DNA from: Oscillospiraceae bacterium | GTDB taxonomy: Bacteria; Bacillota; Clostridia; Oscillospirales; Oscillospiraceae | Reading direction: 5' to 3' | NCBI GenBank assembly: GCA_015067545.1 | Contig: SVMG01000001.1 | Span: forward strand, 124,001-188,000 | DNA: 64,000 nt | In this document: piece after piece, positions 43,893 through 52,628 of the stretch | How positions within the stretch are numbered: position 1 is the stretch's first letter | Layout: every line of letters starts with the position of its first letter | The notes under the pieces: generated by a model | What the model was told of the DNA's origin: nothing | The model's input: the letters and a program-made list of their open reading frames with translations, nothing else | The model's database searches: none | Translations under genes and position numbers: made by a program

Positions 43893-44765
43893 TTACATTT
43901 TTCTGTTTGTCAAACTCTTCGCAAGTGAAACAATATAGCCGGTGTCCTTAAACACCTTCAGCTGGTCGATCGCCATGGCTGTATATTTTTCTACCAGCTC
44001 CTCACACTTGGAAAGACCATACAGCCGAACAAAGGTATTCTTTGTAGTATCCGTACCAACGCCCTTGCCCAGCTCCTCCTGCGTGCCGATCACATCCAGC
44101 ATATCGTCACGAATTTGGAAGGCAAGGCCCAGCAAACCGGCAAAACCGCATGCAGCCTGCAGCTGCTTTTCACTGCCGCCTCCGGCGATAACGCCCAGGG
44201 CACAGGATGCATTGATCAGCGCGCCGGTCTTGCGGGATTGAATATCCAAAACCTCTTGCTCCGACAGCTCACGCTGCTCGCTCATAATATCCAACACCTG
44301 TCCGCCAACCATGCCCCATGAGCCAATATTTCCCGCAAGCACACCCACAGCAAACGCAATATCCTTGGCGCTCAGATCTGCAGAGGCCACACAGGAAAAG
44401 GCATCTGACAGCAGTGCATCCCCGGCAAGAATGGCCATTCCCTCACCGTAAACCTTGTGGTTGGTGGGTTTTCCGCGGCGGTAATCATCATTGTCCATAG
44501 CCGGAAGGTCATCATGGATCAGGCTGTAAGCATGGATCATTTCGATCGCCGCTGCAAAGGGAGCAGCTTTTTTCCAGTCGTCACAACACAAACGGCAAAA
44601 CTCCAAAGCGAGAATGGCCCGGATGCGTTTACCACCGCCTAAAACGCTGTACTCCATAGCTTCATAAAGCAGTTTTTGCGGTTCGTCACGGAATTGGGAA
44701 AACCAATTTTTCAGGAAATCTTCGGTAAAATCCCGATATTGCTTAGAAATTTCATCCATTTTCAT
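43893..44765 (-). CDS. ispA: Farnesyl diphosphate synthase / polyprenyl synthetase
   Basis: 290 residues. The first aspartate-rich motif is in LIHDDLPAMDND and the second is in QIRDDMLD; GGGKRIRAI and the conserved KTGALI helix also fit. The enzyme condenses IPP with DMAPP and GPP to FPP, feeding UppS at 61.1 kb. The residue pattern before the first motif favours short-chain products. The start overlaps the xseB stop, a frequent xseA-xseB-ispA operon order. Confidence 0.93.
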   Translation of the reverse strand: MKMDEISKQYRDFTEDFLKNWFSQFRDEPQKLLYEAMEYSVLGGGKRIRAILALEFCRLCCDDWKKAAPFAAAIEMIHAYSLIHDDLPAMDNDDYRRGKPTNHKVYGEGMAILAGDALLSDAFSCVASADLSAKDIAFAVGVLAGNIGSWGMVGGQVLDIMSEQRELSEQEVLDIQSRKTGALINASCALGVIAGGGSEKQLQAACGFAGLLGLAFQIRDDMLDVIGTQEELGKGVGTDTTKNTFVRLYGLSKCEELVEKYTAMAIDQLKVFKDTGYIVSLAKSLTNRKM

Positions 44766-44988
44766 CCTGAAACACCTCAAAAGTGGGATTGCCGTCAGCG
44801 CCTTTTACAACTTTTTCGATCTGCAGCTGAGCTTCGTCCAAAAGTTTTCCGCAGGCACGAACCAGATCCGTACCCTCCTGGAAAAGCTTCAAGGACTCAT
44901 CCAATGCTACATCGCCACGCTCCATTGCGCGCACGATCTGCTCCAGTCGTTGCATATTTGTTTCAAAAGTAGCATTCTTCTCGTTCAT
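44752..44988 (-). CDS. xseB: Exodeoxyribonuclease VII small subunit
   Basis: 78 residues, helical, with the family pattern FETNMQRLEQIVRAMERGDVALDESLKLFQEGTDLV. Several copies bind one XseA. Its start overlaps the xseA stop by ATGA and its stop overlaps ispA, so the three are tightly coupled. Confidence 0.94.
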   Translation of the reverse strand: MNEKNATFETNMQRLEQIVRAMERGDVALDESLKLFQEGTDLVRACGKLLDEAQLQIEKVVKGADGNPTFEVFQDENG

Positions 44989-46196
44989 TTCCCATTCTCC
45001 TTTACATCCGTGACCATGGCAGTTACCCTACCATCACTCACAGTAATCGCGATCTCATCCGCAATTTCTACTTGACTGGTACTGCGAAGCACCGTACCGT
45101 CCTTCTTCTGCGCCATGGCATAGCCACGGGTCAGCACCTTTAAGGGGCTCATAGCATCCAGCTTTGCTGTCTGCTCCACGAAACGCCGCCGCCTTCTCTC
45201 GATACTCTGTGACTGTGCAGAAAGCAGCCGGTTTTTAAGAAGCAGAATGCTCTGTCTGCGCTGCTCCAAATATCCGGTAGGACTACGCAGTGCAGCAGAG
45301 TCAGACAGGGCTTTCAGATGCTGTCTGCCGGCCTTAATTTGCCTTGACAAGGATGTTGCCATGGCTACTGAATAGCCGTCCAGAATCTGTGCCAGTGCCT
45401 CCTGGTCAGGCACGCCAAGTTCTGCTGCATTAGAAGGTGTCGCCGCACGCAGATCGGCTACATAATCCGCAATCGTTACATCCGGCTCATGTCCAACGGC
45501 AGAAATAACCGGAATCTGCGAATCATAAATAGCCCGGGCTACCCGCTCATCGTTAAATGCCCACAGATCCTCGATGGATCCGCCGCCTCGGCCAACGATC
45601 AGCAAATCTGCCAGCTTAAAGCGGTTGGCATAGCGAATCGCACCCACGATCTCCGGCGGTGCTTCCACACCCTGAACGCGAACAGGAAACAGTCGAACCT
45701 GCGTCAGCGGATAGCGCTTACGTAAGATGCGGAGCATATCGTGGACTGCCGCACCGGCAGAACTGGTGACGATACCGATCACGCCGGGATACTTCGGCAG
45801 TGGCTTTTTGTGAGCTGGGTCAAACAGCCCCTCCCCTGCCAGCTTGGCCTTCAGCTGCTCAAAGGCGGCATGCAGATCACCTATGCCGTCCACATCCATA
45901 GCAGAGCAATAAAGCTGATACGCACCATCTCTGGGAAAAACGGAGATCTTACCCATGGCAATAACCTTCATACCGTTCTCCGGTCGGAAACGAAGCCGCA
46001 CGGCACTGCTTTTGAACATAACGCACTTCAGCGCGCCGCCTTCGTCCTTCAGCGTGAAATAATGATGGCCGGAGGGGTACATTTTATAATTACTGATCTC
46101 ACCGCGAACGGCCACAGAACCCAACAGCGGATCTGCATCCAAACGGGCGCGAATGTATTCATTGATTTGTGTGATGGACAGAACCTGCTGCTCCAT
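44985..46196 (-). CDS. xseA: Exodeoxyribonuclease VII large subunit
   Basis: 403 residues. An N-terminal OB fold (VRGEISNYKMYPSGHHYFTLKD) is followed by the nuclease domain (IGIVTSSAGAAVHDMLRIL, GRGGGSIEDLWAFNDE) and a coiled C-terminal region. It degrades single-stranded DNA from both ends. The ATG at 46196 follows GGAGGG; an upstream in-frame start overlaps the previous gene by 74 bases. The ALPHA-type GHEPDVTIAD motif is intact. Confidence 0.94.
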   Translation of the reverse strand: MEQQVLSITQINEYIRARLDADPLLGSVAVRGEISNYKMYPSGHHYFTLKDEGGALKCVMFKSSAVRLRFRPENGMKVIAMGKISVFPRDGAYQLYCSAMDVDGIGDLHAAFEQLKAKLAGEGLFDPAHKKPLPKYPGVIGIVTSSAGAAVHDMLRILRKRYPLTQVRLFPVRVQGVEAPPEIVGAIRYANRFKLADLLIVGRGGGSIEDLWAFNDERVARAIYDSQIPVISAVGHEPDVTIADYVADLRAATPSNAAELGVPDQEALAQILDGYSVAMATSLSRQIKAGRQHLKALSDSAALRSPTGYLEQRRQSILLLKNRLLSAQSQSIERRRRRFVEQTAKLDAMSPLKVLTRGYAMAQKKDGTVLRSTSQVEIADEIAITVSDGRVTAMVTDVKENGK

Positions 46197-46197
46197 A

Positions 46198-47124
46198 TTA
46201 TCCCTCCACAATTCGGTTTGCAAGCACTGCGACGCCCATGGCGCTGTCGGTAGAGTACTGGGGCTGTGCAAAAATCGGGTTCAAGTCTGCCATGCGAGCG
46301 CGCAACATGGAATTGGAGGCGACGCCGCCGGAAAAGACTACGGGCAATCCGGGATATGCTTTCAGCGCATTCTTTGTCGCCAAATATACCGCTTCACTTA
46401 CGCATCGCAGCGCATAAGCAGCTGTTTCTTCCGGTTTTTGATGGGTATCGTGGAATTGCTGCACCTTATTTTGCACGCCGGACAGAGAAAACTCCATAGC
46501 CGGGCACTTGACTTTGAACACATCCGTCATAGTTGCGGATTTGCTCAGTTCATCCAGGTGCTTTCCTGCCGGGAACGGCAGATCCAGCATTACGCCGGTA
46601 CGGTCTATCAGCTGACCGGCGGATATATCCGATGTACCGCCGATTCTTGTGCATTTTACGTTTTTTCCCTCCGGCTCAACCAGCAGCAGCTCTGTTGTAC
46701 CTCCGGACAGATGCCATGCAAGGTGTGGCGTGTCCATCAGATCCATTCGGTCTGCGCTCCACAACGATGCGGCCACATGTCCCTGCTGATGAGAAACCTC
46801 CACAAGCGGTACATTCAGTGCATCCGCAAGGAGCGTTGCATGGCTGAAACCAACCATAAAACAGGGCATATAACTACCCTCAACAGCTCTCGGACGGGTG
46901 GAAACGCCCACAGCCCGGATATTCTCCTGCTGAATATGGGAAAACAGCCTGCCGGCAAGCTCCGGCAGGCTTTTGATATGTGCAAATACTGCATCCGACT
47001 GGCGCAGGCCCAGCTCCCCTTGCTTTACAGGCAGCAACCGGGAACAATTCTGCCCTGTTTTGCCATCATAATACGCAATGGAGGTGGTGTAATTACTGGT
47101 ATCGATACCAACAGTGATCATCAT
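46198..47124 (-). CDS. TsaD/Kae1-like paralog with altered metal motif
   Basis: 308 residues of the Kae1/YgjD ASKHA fold. GIDTSNYTTSIA starts it and VFSGGVASNSMLR and STDSAMG near the end are the nucleotide and metal elements. The metal motif, HxEGH in canonical TsaD, reads HQQGH (His112, His116): both histidines remain but the glutamate is lost. The adjacent xseA-nusB context is not the usual tsaBED location. It is probably a paralog of unknown role, and a genuine TsaD is expected elsewhere. The start overlaps the nusB stop. Confidence 0.82.
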   Translation of the reverse strand: MMITVGIDTSNYTTSIAYYDGKTGQNCSRLLPVKQGELGLRQSDAVFAHIKSLPELAGRLFSHIQQENIRAVGVSTRPRAVEGSYMPCFMVGFSHATLLADALNVPLVEVSHQQGHVAASLWSADRMDLMDTPHLAWHLSGGTTELLLVEPEGKNVKCTRIGGTSDISAGQLIDRTGVMLDLPFPAGKHLDELSKSATMTDVFKVKCPAMEFSLSGVQNKVQQFHDTHQKPEETAAYALRCVSEAVYLATKNALKAYPGLPVVFSGGVASNSMLRARMADLNPIFAQPQYSTDSAMGVAVLANRIVEG

Positions 47125-47576
47125 GCTTCCTCAGATGAAAGGCTGCGGGCAAAAGAACCCAAAATGCCGTTAACAAATGCGCCGGTATCGTCTCCGTCGT
47201 ACTTCTTGGCGAGCCGGACGGCCTCGGAAACGGCAACTCCGGTGGGAACATCCTCAACGAAAAGGATCTCGAAAATAGCCAGCTGCATCACAGATCTTGC
47301 AAGACGGGAGATACGGGACACATCCCAACCAATGGAATACTTTTGGATCTGCGTATCGAGCATTTCACGGCGGTTGGAAACACCGGCCACAACATTGTCG
47401 ATATATGCAAGCTGGGCACGGCTGGGCCGCTGCTCATATACTTCGTTCTCTTCGGAAAGAAGCTTGTAATATTCCTTCTCCAGTCGGGTGGCGACCACCG
47501 TATCCGGCTCCTCTCCGGTAAAGCCCTGAGAGTAGATCAAATGTACCGCCAGCTCTCTGGCGTTCGCTCTTGTCAT
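47121..47576 (-). CDS. nusB: Transcription antitermination protein NusB
   Basis: 151 residues, all-helical. The opening RANARELAVHLIYS with the RNA-binding arginine-rich N-terminus and the C-terminal VPTGVAVSEAVRLAKKY(D) segment are characteristic. NusB with NusE binds boxA of rRNA transcripts. It follows the Asp23 gene by 9 bases, as in many Firmicutes. Confidence 0.95.
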   Translation of the reverse strand: MTRANARELAVHLIYSQGFTGEEPDTVVATRLEKEYYKLLSEENEVYEQRPSRAQLAYIDNVVAGVSNRREMLDTQIQKYSIGWDVSRISRLARSVMQLAIFEILFVEDVPTGVAVSEAVRLAKKYDGDDTGAFVNGILGSFARSLSSEEA

Positions 47577-47585
47577 ATTTTCTCC

Positions 47586-47951
47586 TTACTGACGGGCGAT
47601 GCCGCAGACATTGACGTTGACCGTCACAGCCTCAACACCGGTCATAGACTGAACAGCGCCAATAATTGCGGACTGAACAGCACCGGCAATGGCCACAACG
47701 CTCTGACCGTAACCGATAACAACCTCTACATCAATGGTGATGGTATTGTCCTCGCCGATCACGATCTTCATGCCCTTGCCCCATTTCTTGCCGATCATAT
47801 CTGCAAGCTCTGCAGCAGGCTTGGTATTGATGCTCACCACGCCGTCAACCTCGGATACAGCATGAGAAACGATGCTGCAGATCACGTCCTCAGAGATCAT
47901 CACACATCCGTTATCCTGGTTCTGGGTAATATACTGCTTGTTGTCAGCCAT
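47586..47951 (-). CDS. Asp23/Gls24 family envelope stress response protein
   Basis: 121 residues. The family pattern is clear: VICSIVSHAVSEVDGVVSI near the N-terminus, then the TIDVEVVIGYGQSVVAIAGAVQSAI and MTGVEAVTVNVNVCGI segments. Members such as YqhY are linked to envelope stress and lipid metabolism. It heads the asp23-nusB-tsaD-like-xseAB-ispA operon from a consensus promoter. Confidence 0.93.
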   Translation of the reverse strand: MADNKQYITQNQDNGCVMISEDVICSIVSHAVSEVDGVVSINTKPAAELADMIGKKWGKGMKIVIGEDNTITIDVEVVIGYGQSVVAIAGAVQSAIIGAVQSMTGVEAVTVNVNVCGIARQ

Positions 47952-48003
47952 AGTTTAATCCTCCCGGTTCTATAATGCCTAAATCGGCAAGATACTTTTT
48001 CTT

Positions 48004-48032
48004 AGTATACCAAAAAATAAGCCGATAGTCAA
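48004..48032 (-). promoter_or_regulatory. Promoter of the asp23-nusB-xseAB-ispA operon
   Basis: On the minus strand TTGACT (48032-48027) and TATACT (48009-48004) are separated by 17 bases. Confidence 0.85.
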
Positions 48033-48056
48033 CAATACTTTCATATATACCAAAGA

Positions 48057-48085
48057 AAAGCCTGCTGATGCTGTCAGCAGGCTTT
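48057..48085 (-). terminator. Terminator of the spoIIIA operon
   Basis: An AAGCCTGCTGA/TCAGCAGGCTT stem, 11 bp with a 5-base loop, followed on the minus strand by TTCTTTGG. It lies between spoIIIAH and the asp23 promoter. Confidence 0.88.
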
Positions 48086-48098
48086 GTATATGGAATGT

Positions 48099-48641
48099 TC
48101 ACAGAACCTCAACCACACGGATCTTATCCATGGAAAACTCAGTTTGCGTGATCACGATATCGGCAATTACTGCAATATCTTCCTCCTGCATGCCTCCCTC
48201 AGGAATGGCTACGGCCACAGATATCCCGGAATCAGACATATACGCAACGCAGTCCTTATAACCCTTGGCAATGATCAGGCTCTCGATCTGCGCCTCACAA
48301 AGTGCGGTCTGAACGATCTTTTCCAACTGTGCGTTGGACTCTTGCTGCTGGCTGGCATCCCCGTAGGCCATGGCTTCCTGAAGAAGATTCACTGCGCTGT
48401 CCCTGGCCTCCTGTCTTGATAGACGCACTGCAGCAAAATAATCAGTTGTCAGATCCGTATCCAGGCCGTCTGCAGTGTCATCCATGATCACGCCATTTTG
48501 AGAAAGAACCGTTTCTGCATCCAGTGTGTCGGTCAGATCCGCAACATCCTGCGCATTCGTATACATCCAGTTCATGTAAATTCCGGCACACACCACCAAA
48601 AGGACTGCCGCAGCCATAATGTTTTTCTTCCATTTACTCAT
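48099..48641 (-). CDS. spoIIIAH: Stage III sporulation protein AH
   Basis: 180 residues. An N-terminal membrane helix (IMAAAVLLVVCAGIYMNW) precedes a variable stretch and a C-terminal ring-building domain (ARDSAVNLLQEAMAY, then the AIPEGGMQEEDIAVIADIV segment). SpoIIIAH on the mother-cell side binds SpoIIQ in the forespore membrane to form the engulfment channel. The ATG at 48641 follows GGAGG; a longer frame has no site. Last gene of the operon. Confidence 0.93.
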   Translation of the reverse strand: MSKWKKNIMAAAVLLVVCAGIYMNWMYTNAQDVADLTDTLDAETVLSQNGVIMDDTADGLDTDLTTDYFAAVRLSRQEARDSAVNLLQEAMAYGDASQQQESNAQLEKIVQTALCEAQIESLIIAKGYKDCVAYMSDSGISVAVAIPEGGMQEEDIAVIADIVITQTEFSMDKIRVVEVL

Positions 48642-48655
48642 AAAAATGCCTCCAT

Positions 48656-49141
48656 TCATTTCATTTTTAACACGGAAATTTGACTGGCATCCAGTCCTGT
48701 TACCTTTGACACAGCCTCCTTGATCGCAAGGCAAACACTTGCATTTTCTGCACCCTGACACAAAACGATCGCGCCACGGTAGGTGGGTGATATAATCTGC
48801 TGTACCAGAGCGTTCTGTGCCCGATCCTCATCCGTGATGATCACCGTATCCTGTCGGTCCGTGCCGGGAATATCCGTTTGATAAATGGTTTGCTCACCGT
48901 TTTTGACAGTCAGCATTACCTGCACCCTTCCCGCACCTTTAATGTTTGACAAAATATCCTCCAGTTCATCCGCCAAAGACGCTGCCTGTATCGGCGCTTG
49001 CTGCGCTGCGGCAGATTCCTCTGCTTTTTTGTTACCGCTTGGAATCAACATCAGGCCAATGCCTAACAGAAGGATCAAAACCAAATACTTGTATTTCCCG
49101 ATCCATAGTGTTGCTTTTTCTTTCAGTAACGTTATGTCCAT
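48656..49141 (-). CDS. spoIIIAG: Stage III sporulation protein AG
   Basis: 161 residues. One membrane helix (YLVLILLLGIGLMLI) is followed by a low-complexity spacer and a ring-forming domain (LEDILSNIKGAGRVQVMLTV). SpoIIIAG forms a ring in the mother-cell membrane. It overlaps the spoIIIAF stop by 10 bases. Confidence 0.93.
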   Translation of the reverse strand: MDITLLKEKATLWIGKYKYLVLILLLGIGLMLIPSGNKKAEESAAAQQAPIQAASLADELEDILSNIKGAGRVQVMLTVKNGEQTIYQTDIPGTDRQDTVIITDEDRAQNALVQQIISPTYRGAIVLCQGAENASVCLAIKEAVSKVTGLDASQISVLKMK

Positions 49142-49605
49142 ATCAGATCCTCCCGTTTGATGCCCAGCCTTTCCGTAATGATGCCCGTCAAGGTCTGTCT
49201 GGCATAGGGTGAAGCCTCCCCTGTCAGCCTCACCTGTGCCGGGGCAGGCAGTTCATCGCCAGTCAAAATAACCTCCACAGTAAGCTCGCAGTCAAGCATC
49301 CTGGCTTCGTCCAAAATATATGCTTCCACCTGTTGCTTTATGCTTGCACGGTATGCTTCATCCGCCATACTTTCACCGGCGGCAGCAAATCCTGCACCGT
49401 CTGCACCCATATCCTCAGCCCAATCAAGGAATCCGTCAATAGAGACACTGACCCACGGACGAACGACCGCCAGGAGCATCAGCAGCGCGGAGATCAGCTT
49501 TATTGCAGCACCTGTTGTGCTCTTTGCATCAACAAAGGCCGTAATGCATCCACACAGCAGTGCAGCCGCAACCACACCAATAAGATATTCTCTGATGCCG
49601 TCCAT
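49132..49605 (-). CDS. spoIIIAF: Stage III sporulation protein AF
   Basis: 157 residues with two N-terminal membrane segments (YLIGVVAAALLCGCITAF, ATGAAIKLISALLMLLAVVRP) and a soluble C-terminal ring-building-like domain (KQQVEAYILDEARMLDCE). It starts at the spoIIIAE stop (TAATG, one base shared). Position in the operon fixes the call. Confidence 0.9.
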   Translation of the reverse strand: MDGIREYLIGVVAAALLCGCITAFVDAKSTTGAAIKLISALLMLLAVVRPWVSVSIDGFLDWAEDMGADGAGFAAAGESMADEAYRASIKQQVEAYILDEARMLDCELTVEVILTGDELPAPAQVRLTGEASPYARQTLTGIITERLGIKREDLIWT

Positions 49606-50645
49606 TATCCCATTCCCTTCATGAAACAGATGGTGCTGATCAGCATTAAAAGACTGACGGTGCCGGTCATGCCCAGCAGCAAGCCCATGGCTGACGAAAA
49701 ATCCTCGATCAGCTCAGATGCTTCCTTAACTCCAAACACCGCGCACAGTACAGCTGTCAGCTTCAGAAGCAAAAACTGGGTGCCGATCTGCAAGAAGGGT
49801 GTGATCCAGATGGCTGCAACCGCCAAGAGCCCATACATCCCCACTGCATTTTTCATCACGCCTGCGCTGAGGATGACTGTCTCCGATGCATCGGACAAAA
49901 TACCTCCAACCACCGGGACTACGCCGGAGATCGTCAGCTTTGCTGCTTTAACAGCCGCCGCGTCCGCTGTACCGGTGATCACCCCGGTTATGCCCAGATA
50001 ACCGGTGAAAATGTACAATACCATTTTCAAACTCCAGGTCATCAGCCATTTGATAAAGTCCCTCAGCTTTTTCAGCAGGTCCTCCCCCGTTGCGCTGTTT
50101 GCTGCTGCCAGAGCTAGAAACATGTAGACCATAGGCACCAGCAAATTGGTGATGATGGAGCTGAGCACTGTATCAAACAGTGCCGTACCTGCATATAAGG
50201 CCGTAGCTCCGGTTGCACCACCCTGTGCCGCAAGGGCAGCAGTCATCACAGGCAGGAGCAATTTTCCGTAGTCGCTGATTTCCCGCACAGTCCTGGCGCA
50301 GAGATTGATCATGGCATTGGCCTGTCCCAGCAAAATTGCAGAAAGCGCAAGGGTGGTCACAAAACGGATCACCTTCTTACTGCTGCCCGGCATAGCATTG
50401 AGCACAGATGCAAGCAAAACCACCGCTGTCAAAGCAAGACAGCTCCCGGCTGACGCTGTCAGATCCGGCGCAAGCTTAGCGATCGCCGATTTGAACACCG
50501 TCCATAACCCCTGCGCAAAACTTTCTGTTTCCGCAGGCAGCAGATCCTGCACATCCGGCGGTGCGGACGGCGGCGTAAAATCCATTGCTGATACAGGGAC
50601 AGCCAAAACCGTCACAAGTATCAGCAGCATCACTACTCCTTTCAT
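49605..50645 (-). CDS. spoIIIAE: Stage III sporulation protein AE
   Basis: 346 residues, polytopic, with a signal-like N-terminus (VVMLLILVTVLAVPVSA). The family pattern TALYAGTALFDTVLSSIITNLLVPMVY and GYLGITGVITGTADAAAVKAAKL is clear. It is a membrane component of the SpoIIIA-SpoIIQ channel complex. The ATG at 50645 overlaps the AD stop, with AGGAGG close upstream. Confidence 0.94.
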   Translation of the reverse strand: MKGVVMLLILVTVLAVPVSAMDFTPPSAPPDVQDLLPAETESFAQGLWTVFKSAIAKLAPDLTASAGSCLALTAVVLLASVLNAMPGSSKKVIRFVTTLALSAILLGQANAMINLCARTVREISDYGKLLLPVMTAALAAQGGATGATALYAGTALFDTVLSSIITNLLVPMVYMFLALAAANSATGEDLLKKLRDFIKWLMTWSLKMVLYIFTGYLGITGVITGTADAAAVKAAKLTISGVVPVVGGILSDASETVILSAGVMKNAVGMYGLLAVAAIWITPFLQIGTQFLLLKLTAVLCAVFGVKEASELIEDFSSAMGLLLGMTGTVSLLMLISTICFMKGMG

Positions 50646-51037
50646 ATGCCTCCTAATATTTGCTGAAGCAATTCCATCAGTGTGTTCATCAGTGGAATGG
50701 ATAACCACAGTACTGTAACTGCACCCAATATCTGCAATGTTTTGCCCAACGCTGCATTTCCTGCATCATTGCAGATCAGCGCTCCCATTTCCACAACCAG
50801 GCCGATTCCAACGGCTTTGAGCATCACGCTCAGCCACTCCGGCTGCAAATTACCAAGTGTCTGCAGCTGCTGCAACAGCTCTAAAACCGGCTCTAAAAAA
50901 CGAAACATCGCTACCAGCACCAATGCGCAGGCACCTAAGCTAAGCAGCAGTGCATATTCTTTTCCCTGCCGGGACAGGATGATCCACATGACCACAGCTG
51001 CCATGACCCCGGCAGCAGCCTGCAAAAACCGCTCCAT
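50642..51037 (-). CDS. spoIIIAD: Stage III sporulation protein AD
   Basis: 131 residues with several membrane helices and the SLGACALVLVAMF and VGIGLVVEMGALICNDAGNAALG segments typical of the family. It shares a TGATG junction with spoIIIAC. A channel-complex membrane subunit. Confidence 0.92.
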   Translation of the reverse strand: MERFLQAAAGVMAAVVMWIILSRQGKEYALLLSLGACALVLVAMFRFLEPVLELLQQLQTLGNLQPEWLSVMLKAVGIGLVVEMGALICNDAGNAALGKTLQILGAVTVLWLSIPLMNTLMELLQQILGGI

Positions 51038-51231
51038 CAGAATTCAAACAGGGTCTTGACAAGATCGAACAGATCCGCGATCTTTTGTGCGATCATCATC
51101 AATACGACCACGAGTCCCGCAATGGTAGTCATGGTAGCCTGCTCCTCCCTGCCGGAGCGAGACAGCACCTGGTTCAGAATGGAGACGATAATGCCGATGG
51201 CTGCGATCTTAAATACCAAATCAATATCCAT
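51037..51231 (-). CDS. spoIIIAC: Stage III sporulation protein AC
   Basis: 64 residues: two helices (VFKIAAIGIIVSILNQVLSR and MTTIAGLVVVLMMIAQKI). The ATG at 51231 gives the normal length; a longer frame runs into spoIIIAB. There is no strong ribosome site, so translation is probably coupled to spoIIIAB, whose stop is 2 bases before the start. Confidence 0.92.
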   Translation of the reverse strand: MDIDLVFKIAAIGIIVSILNQVLSRSGREEQATMTTIAGLVVVLMMIAQKIADLFDLVKTLFEF

Positions 51232-51233
51232 AG

Positions 51234-51746
51234 TTAAAACAGTAAAATTGCCAGTGCTGCCCCTGCGCAAAACCCTAGGGTCTGATAGCTGCGCAGACGC
51301 TGAGACTGCTGATGCTCCAATACTTCCAGTTGTCCCATGCAGGACTGCCTGCAACGCTCCATACATGTCAGCTGACCCGTCAGATCAAAACGCCCAAGGG
51401 TCTGTCCCAATGCCTGAAGCTGTGCAGCTGCATAACGCGGTAGACCTGTGGTCTGCTTTAAGGCTGCAACAGTGCAAAGTCCGATATCCGGGGAAATCTG
51501 CTCGTCCATCGCTTCAGCAAGCGCCAAAAAGAACATACGCACCGCGCCTTTTGTCTGCTGCGCGCCAAAGCGGCACAGCTCAGGCAGCGGCGTCAGGCGA
51601 TATTCCAGCTCGCAAATCATCCGCTGCATTACCATGGCTACCTGATGAAGGGCCGACACCTCTCGGCGGTGGGCAACAGCCATCATCATTCCATAGCCAC
51701 CACAACCCATGAGAATCAGGATCGCTCCCGTCAGCTTTAAGTACAT
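51234..51746 (-). CDS. spoIIIAB: Stage III sporulation protein AB
   Basis: 170 residues. An N-terminal helix (LTGAILILMGCGGYGMMM), a central cytoplasmic helical domain of the GspF-like type (LHQVAMVMQRMICELEYRLTPLPE) and a C-terminal helix. It starts 10 bases inside the spoIIIAA end. Confidence 0.93.
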   Translation of the reverse strand: MYLKLTGAILILMGCGGYGMMMAVAHRREVSALHQVAMVMQRMICELEYRLTPLPELCRFGAQQTKGAVRMFFLALAEAMDEQISPDIGLCTVAALKQTTGLPRYAAAQLQALGQTLGRFDLTGQLTCMERCRQSCMGQLEVLEHQQSQRLRSYQTLGFCAGAALAILLF

Positions 51747-52573
51747 AATTCCATCCTTTCCTCGTGCCAGGACTTGTCCCGGCCCAGTATGATCACTCGT
51801 TCAAACAGACCGCTTTGCACAAGCGGACGGTACACCGGACGTCGCTTCAGATCCTGGCAATTGGCCGCATGGGCGGTTGCCAGCAGCTCCACACCGCACC
51901 CACCGGCGCTGATGAGGGCCTGGCAGTCCTCTGCCGCCGTGATCTCATCCACGGCGATACATTTGGGTCCCATAGATCTCAGGGCCATGAGGACCCCCTG
52001 TGCCTTGCTGCAGCCGGTCAGCACATCCGTTCTTGGCCCTGCTTCAAAAATATCTCCGGCAGGAAACAATTCCCCACGCTCGTCCACCACACATATCCCC
52101 TCTTTTTGAGATCTCAGGCGGATCATATCCCGCAAAAGTGTTGTCTTACCTGCGCCAGGCGGTCCAAGGATCAGAACAGATCCACAGTGTGGTGCGTATT
52201 GACCGATCCCCTCAAAGGAACGGGCCACGCGCAGGCATAGAGACGATGCTTGTCTGATCCCGGTGACCAGACCGGCTTGTACTACACAGTCGCCGCAGAT
52301 GCCAATACGGTGCCCACCGGGTGCAGTCACATAGCCATGAGCAGCTGATGAAGCTGCCCACGGGGAATAACGACTGGCGGTATTGACCACAAAACGGATA
52401 TCCTCCTCCCGTGCTATTGTCTCAAGCAAGCAGGAATTGCCGCCAAGCACCAGCTCGACCTGTCGGTTCAGCCGAAGATGCAGCTCTTGCAGTGTTTCTC
52501 GTCCCAGGCTGTCCACCTCTAGGCGAAGGCGGGGCGGTAAAATTGACAGAAACGCATTCCATGCACATTTCAT
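51737..52573 (-). CDS. spoIIIAA: Stage III sporulation protein AA (ATPase)
   Basis: 278 residues. A secretion-ATPase-like protein with Walker A GPPGAGKTT, an ICVVDERGEL strand region and a Walker-B-like CIAVDEITAAED. It should power the channel. The ATG at 52573 is chosen because TAGGAG is 8 bases upstream; ATG and GTG codons 2 and 3 codons earlier are too close to it. First gene of the eight-gene operon AA-AH, which is complete. Confidence 0.94.
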   Translation of the reverse strand: MKCAWNAFLSILPPRLRLEVDSLGRETLQELHLRLNRQVELVLGGNSCLLETIAREEDIRFVVNTASRYSPWAASSAAHGYVTAPGGHRIGICGDCVVQAGLVTGIRQASSLCLRVARSFEGIGQYAPHCGSVLILGPPGAGKTTLLRDMIRLRSQKEGICVVDERGELFPAGDIFEAGPRTDVLTGCSKAQGVLMALRSMGPKCIAVDEITAAEDCQALISAGGCGVELLATAHAANCQDLKRRPVYRPLVQSGLFERVIILGRDKSWHEERMELCT

Positions 52574-52591
52574 TTCCATCACTCCTAGTCA

Positions 52592-52619
52592 AGCCTATGC
52601 TGCACCTAACGGAATATGC
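52592..52619 (-). promoter_or_regulatory. Sigma-E-like promoter of the spoIIIA operon
   Basis: On the minus strand GCATATT (52619-52613) matches the sigma-E -35 exactly and CATAGGCT (52599-52592) matches six of eight -10 positions, 13 bases apart. The start would fall beside the RBS. Sigma-E control of spoIIIA is known from Bacillus and Clostridium. Confidence 0.45.
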
Positions 52620-52628
52620 ACATAAAAA

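Noticed and set aside
46153..47469. A 438-codon open frame opposite tsaD-like and nusB
   Set aside because: It spans two real genes, has odd composition rich in Cys, His and Arg, and no start signal.
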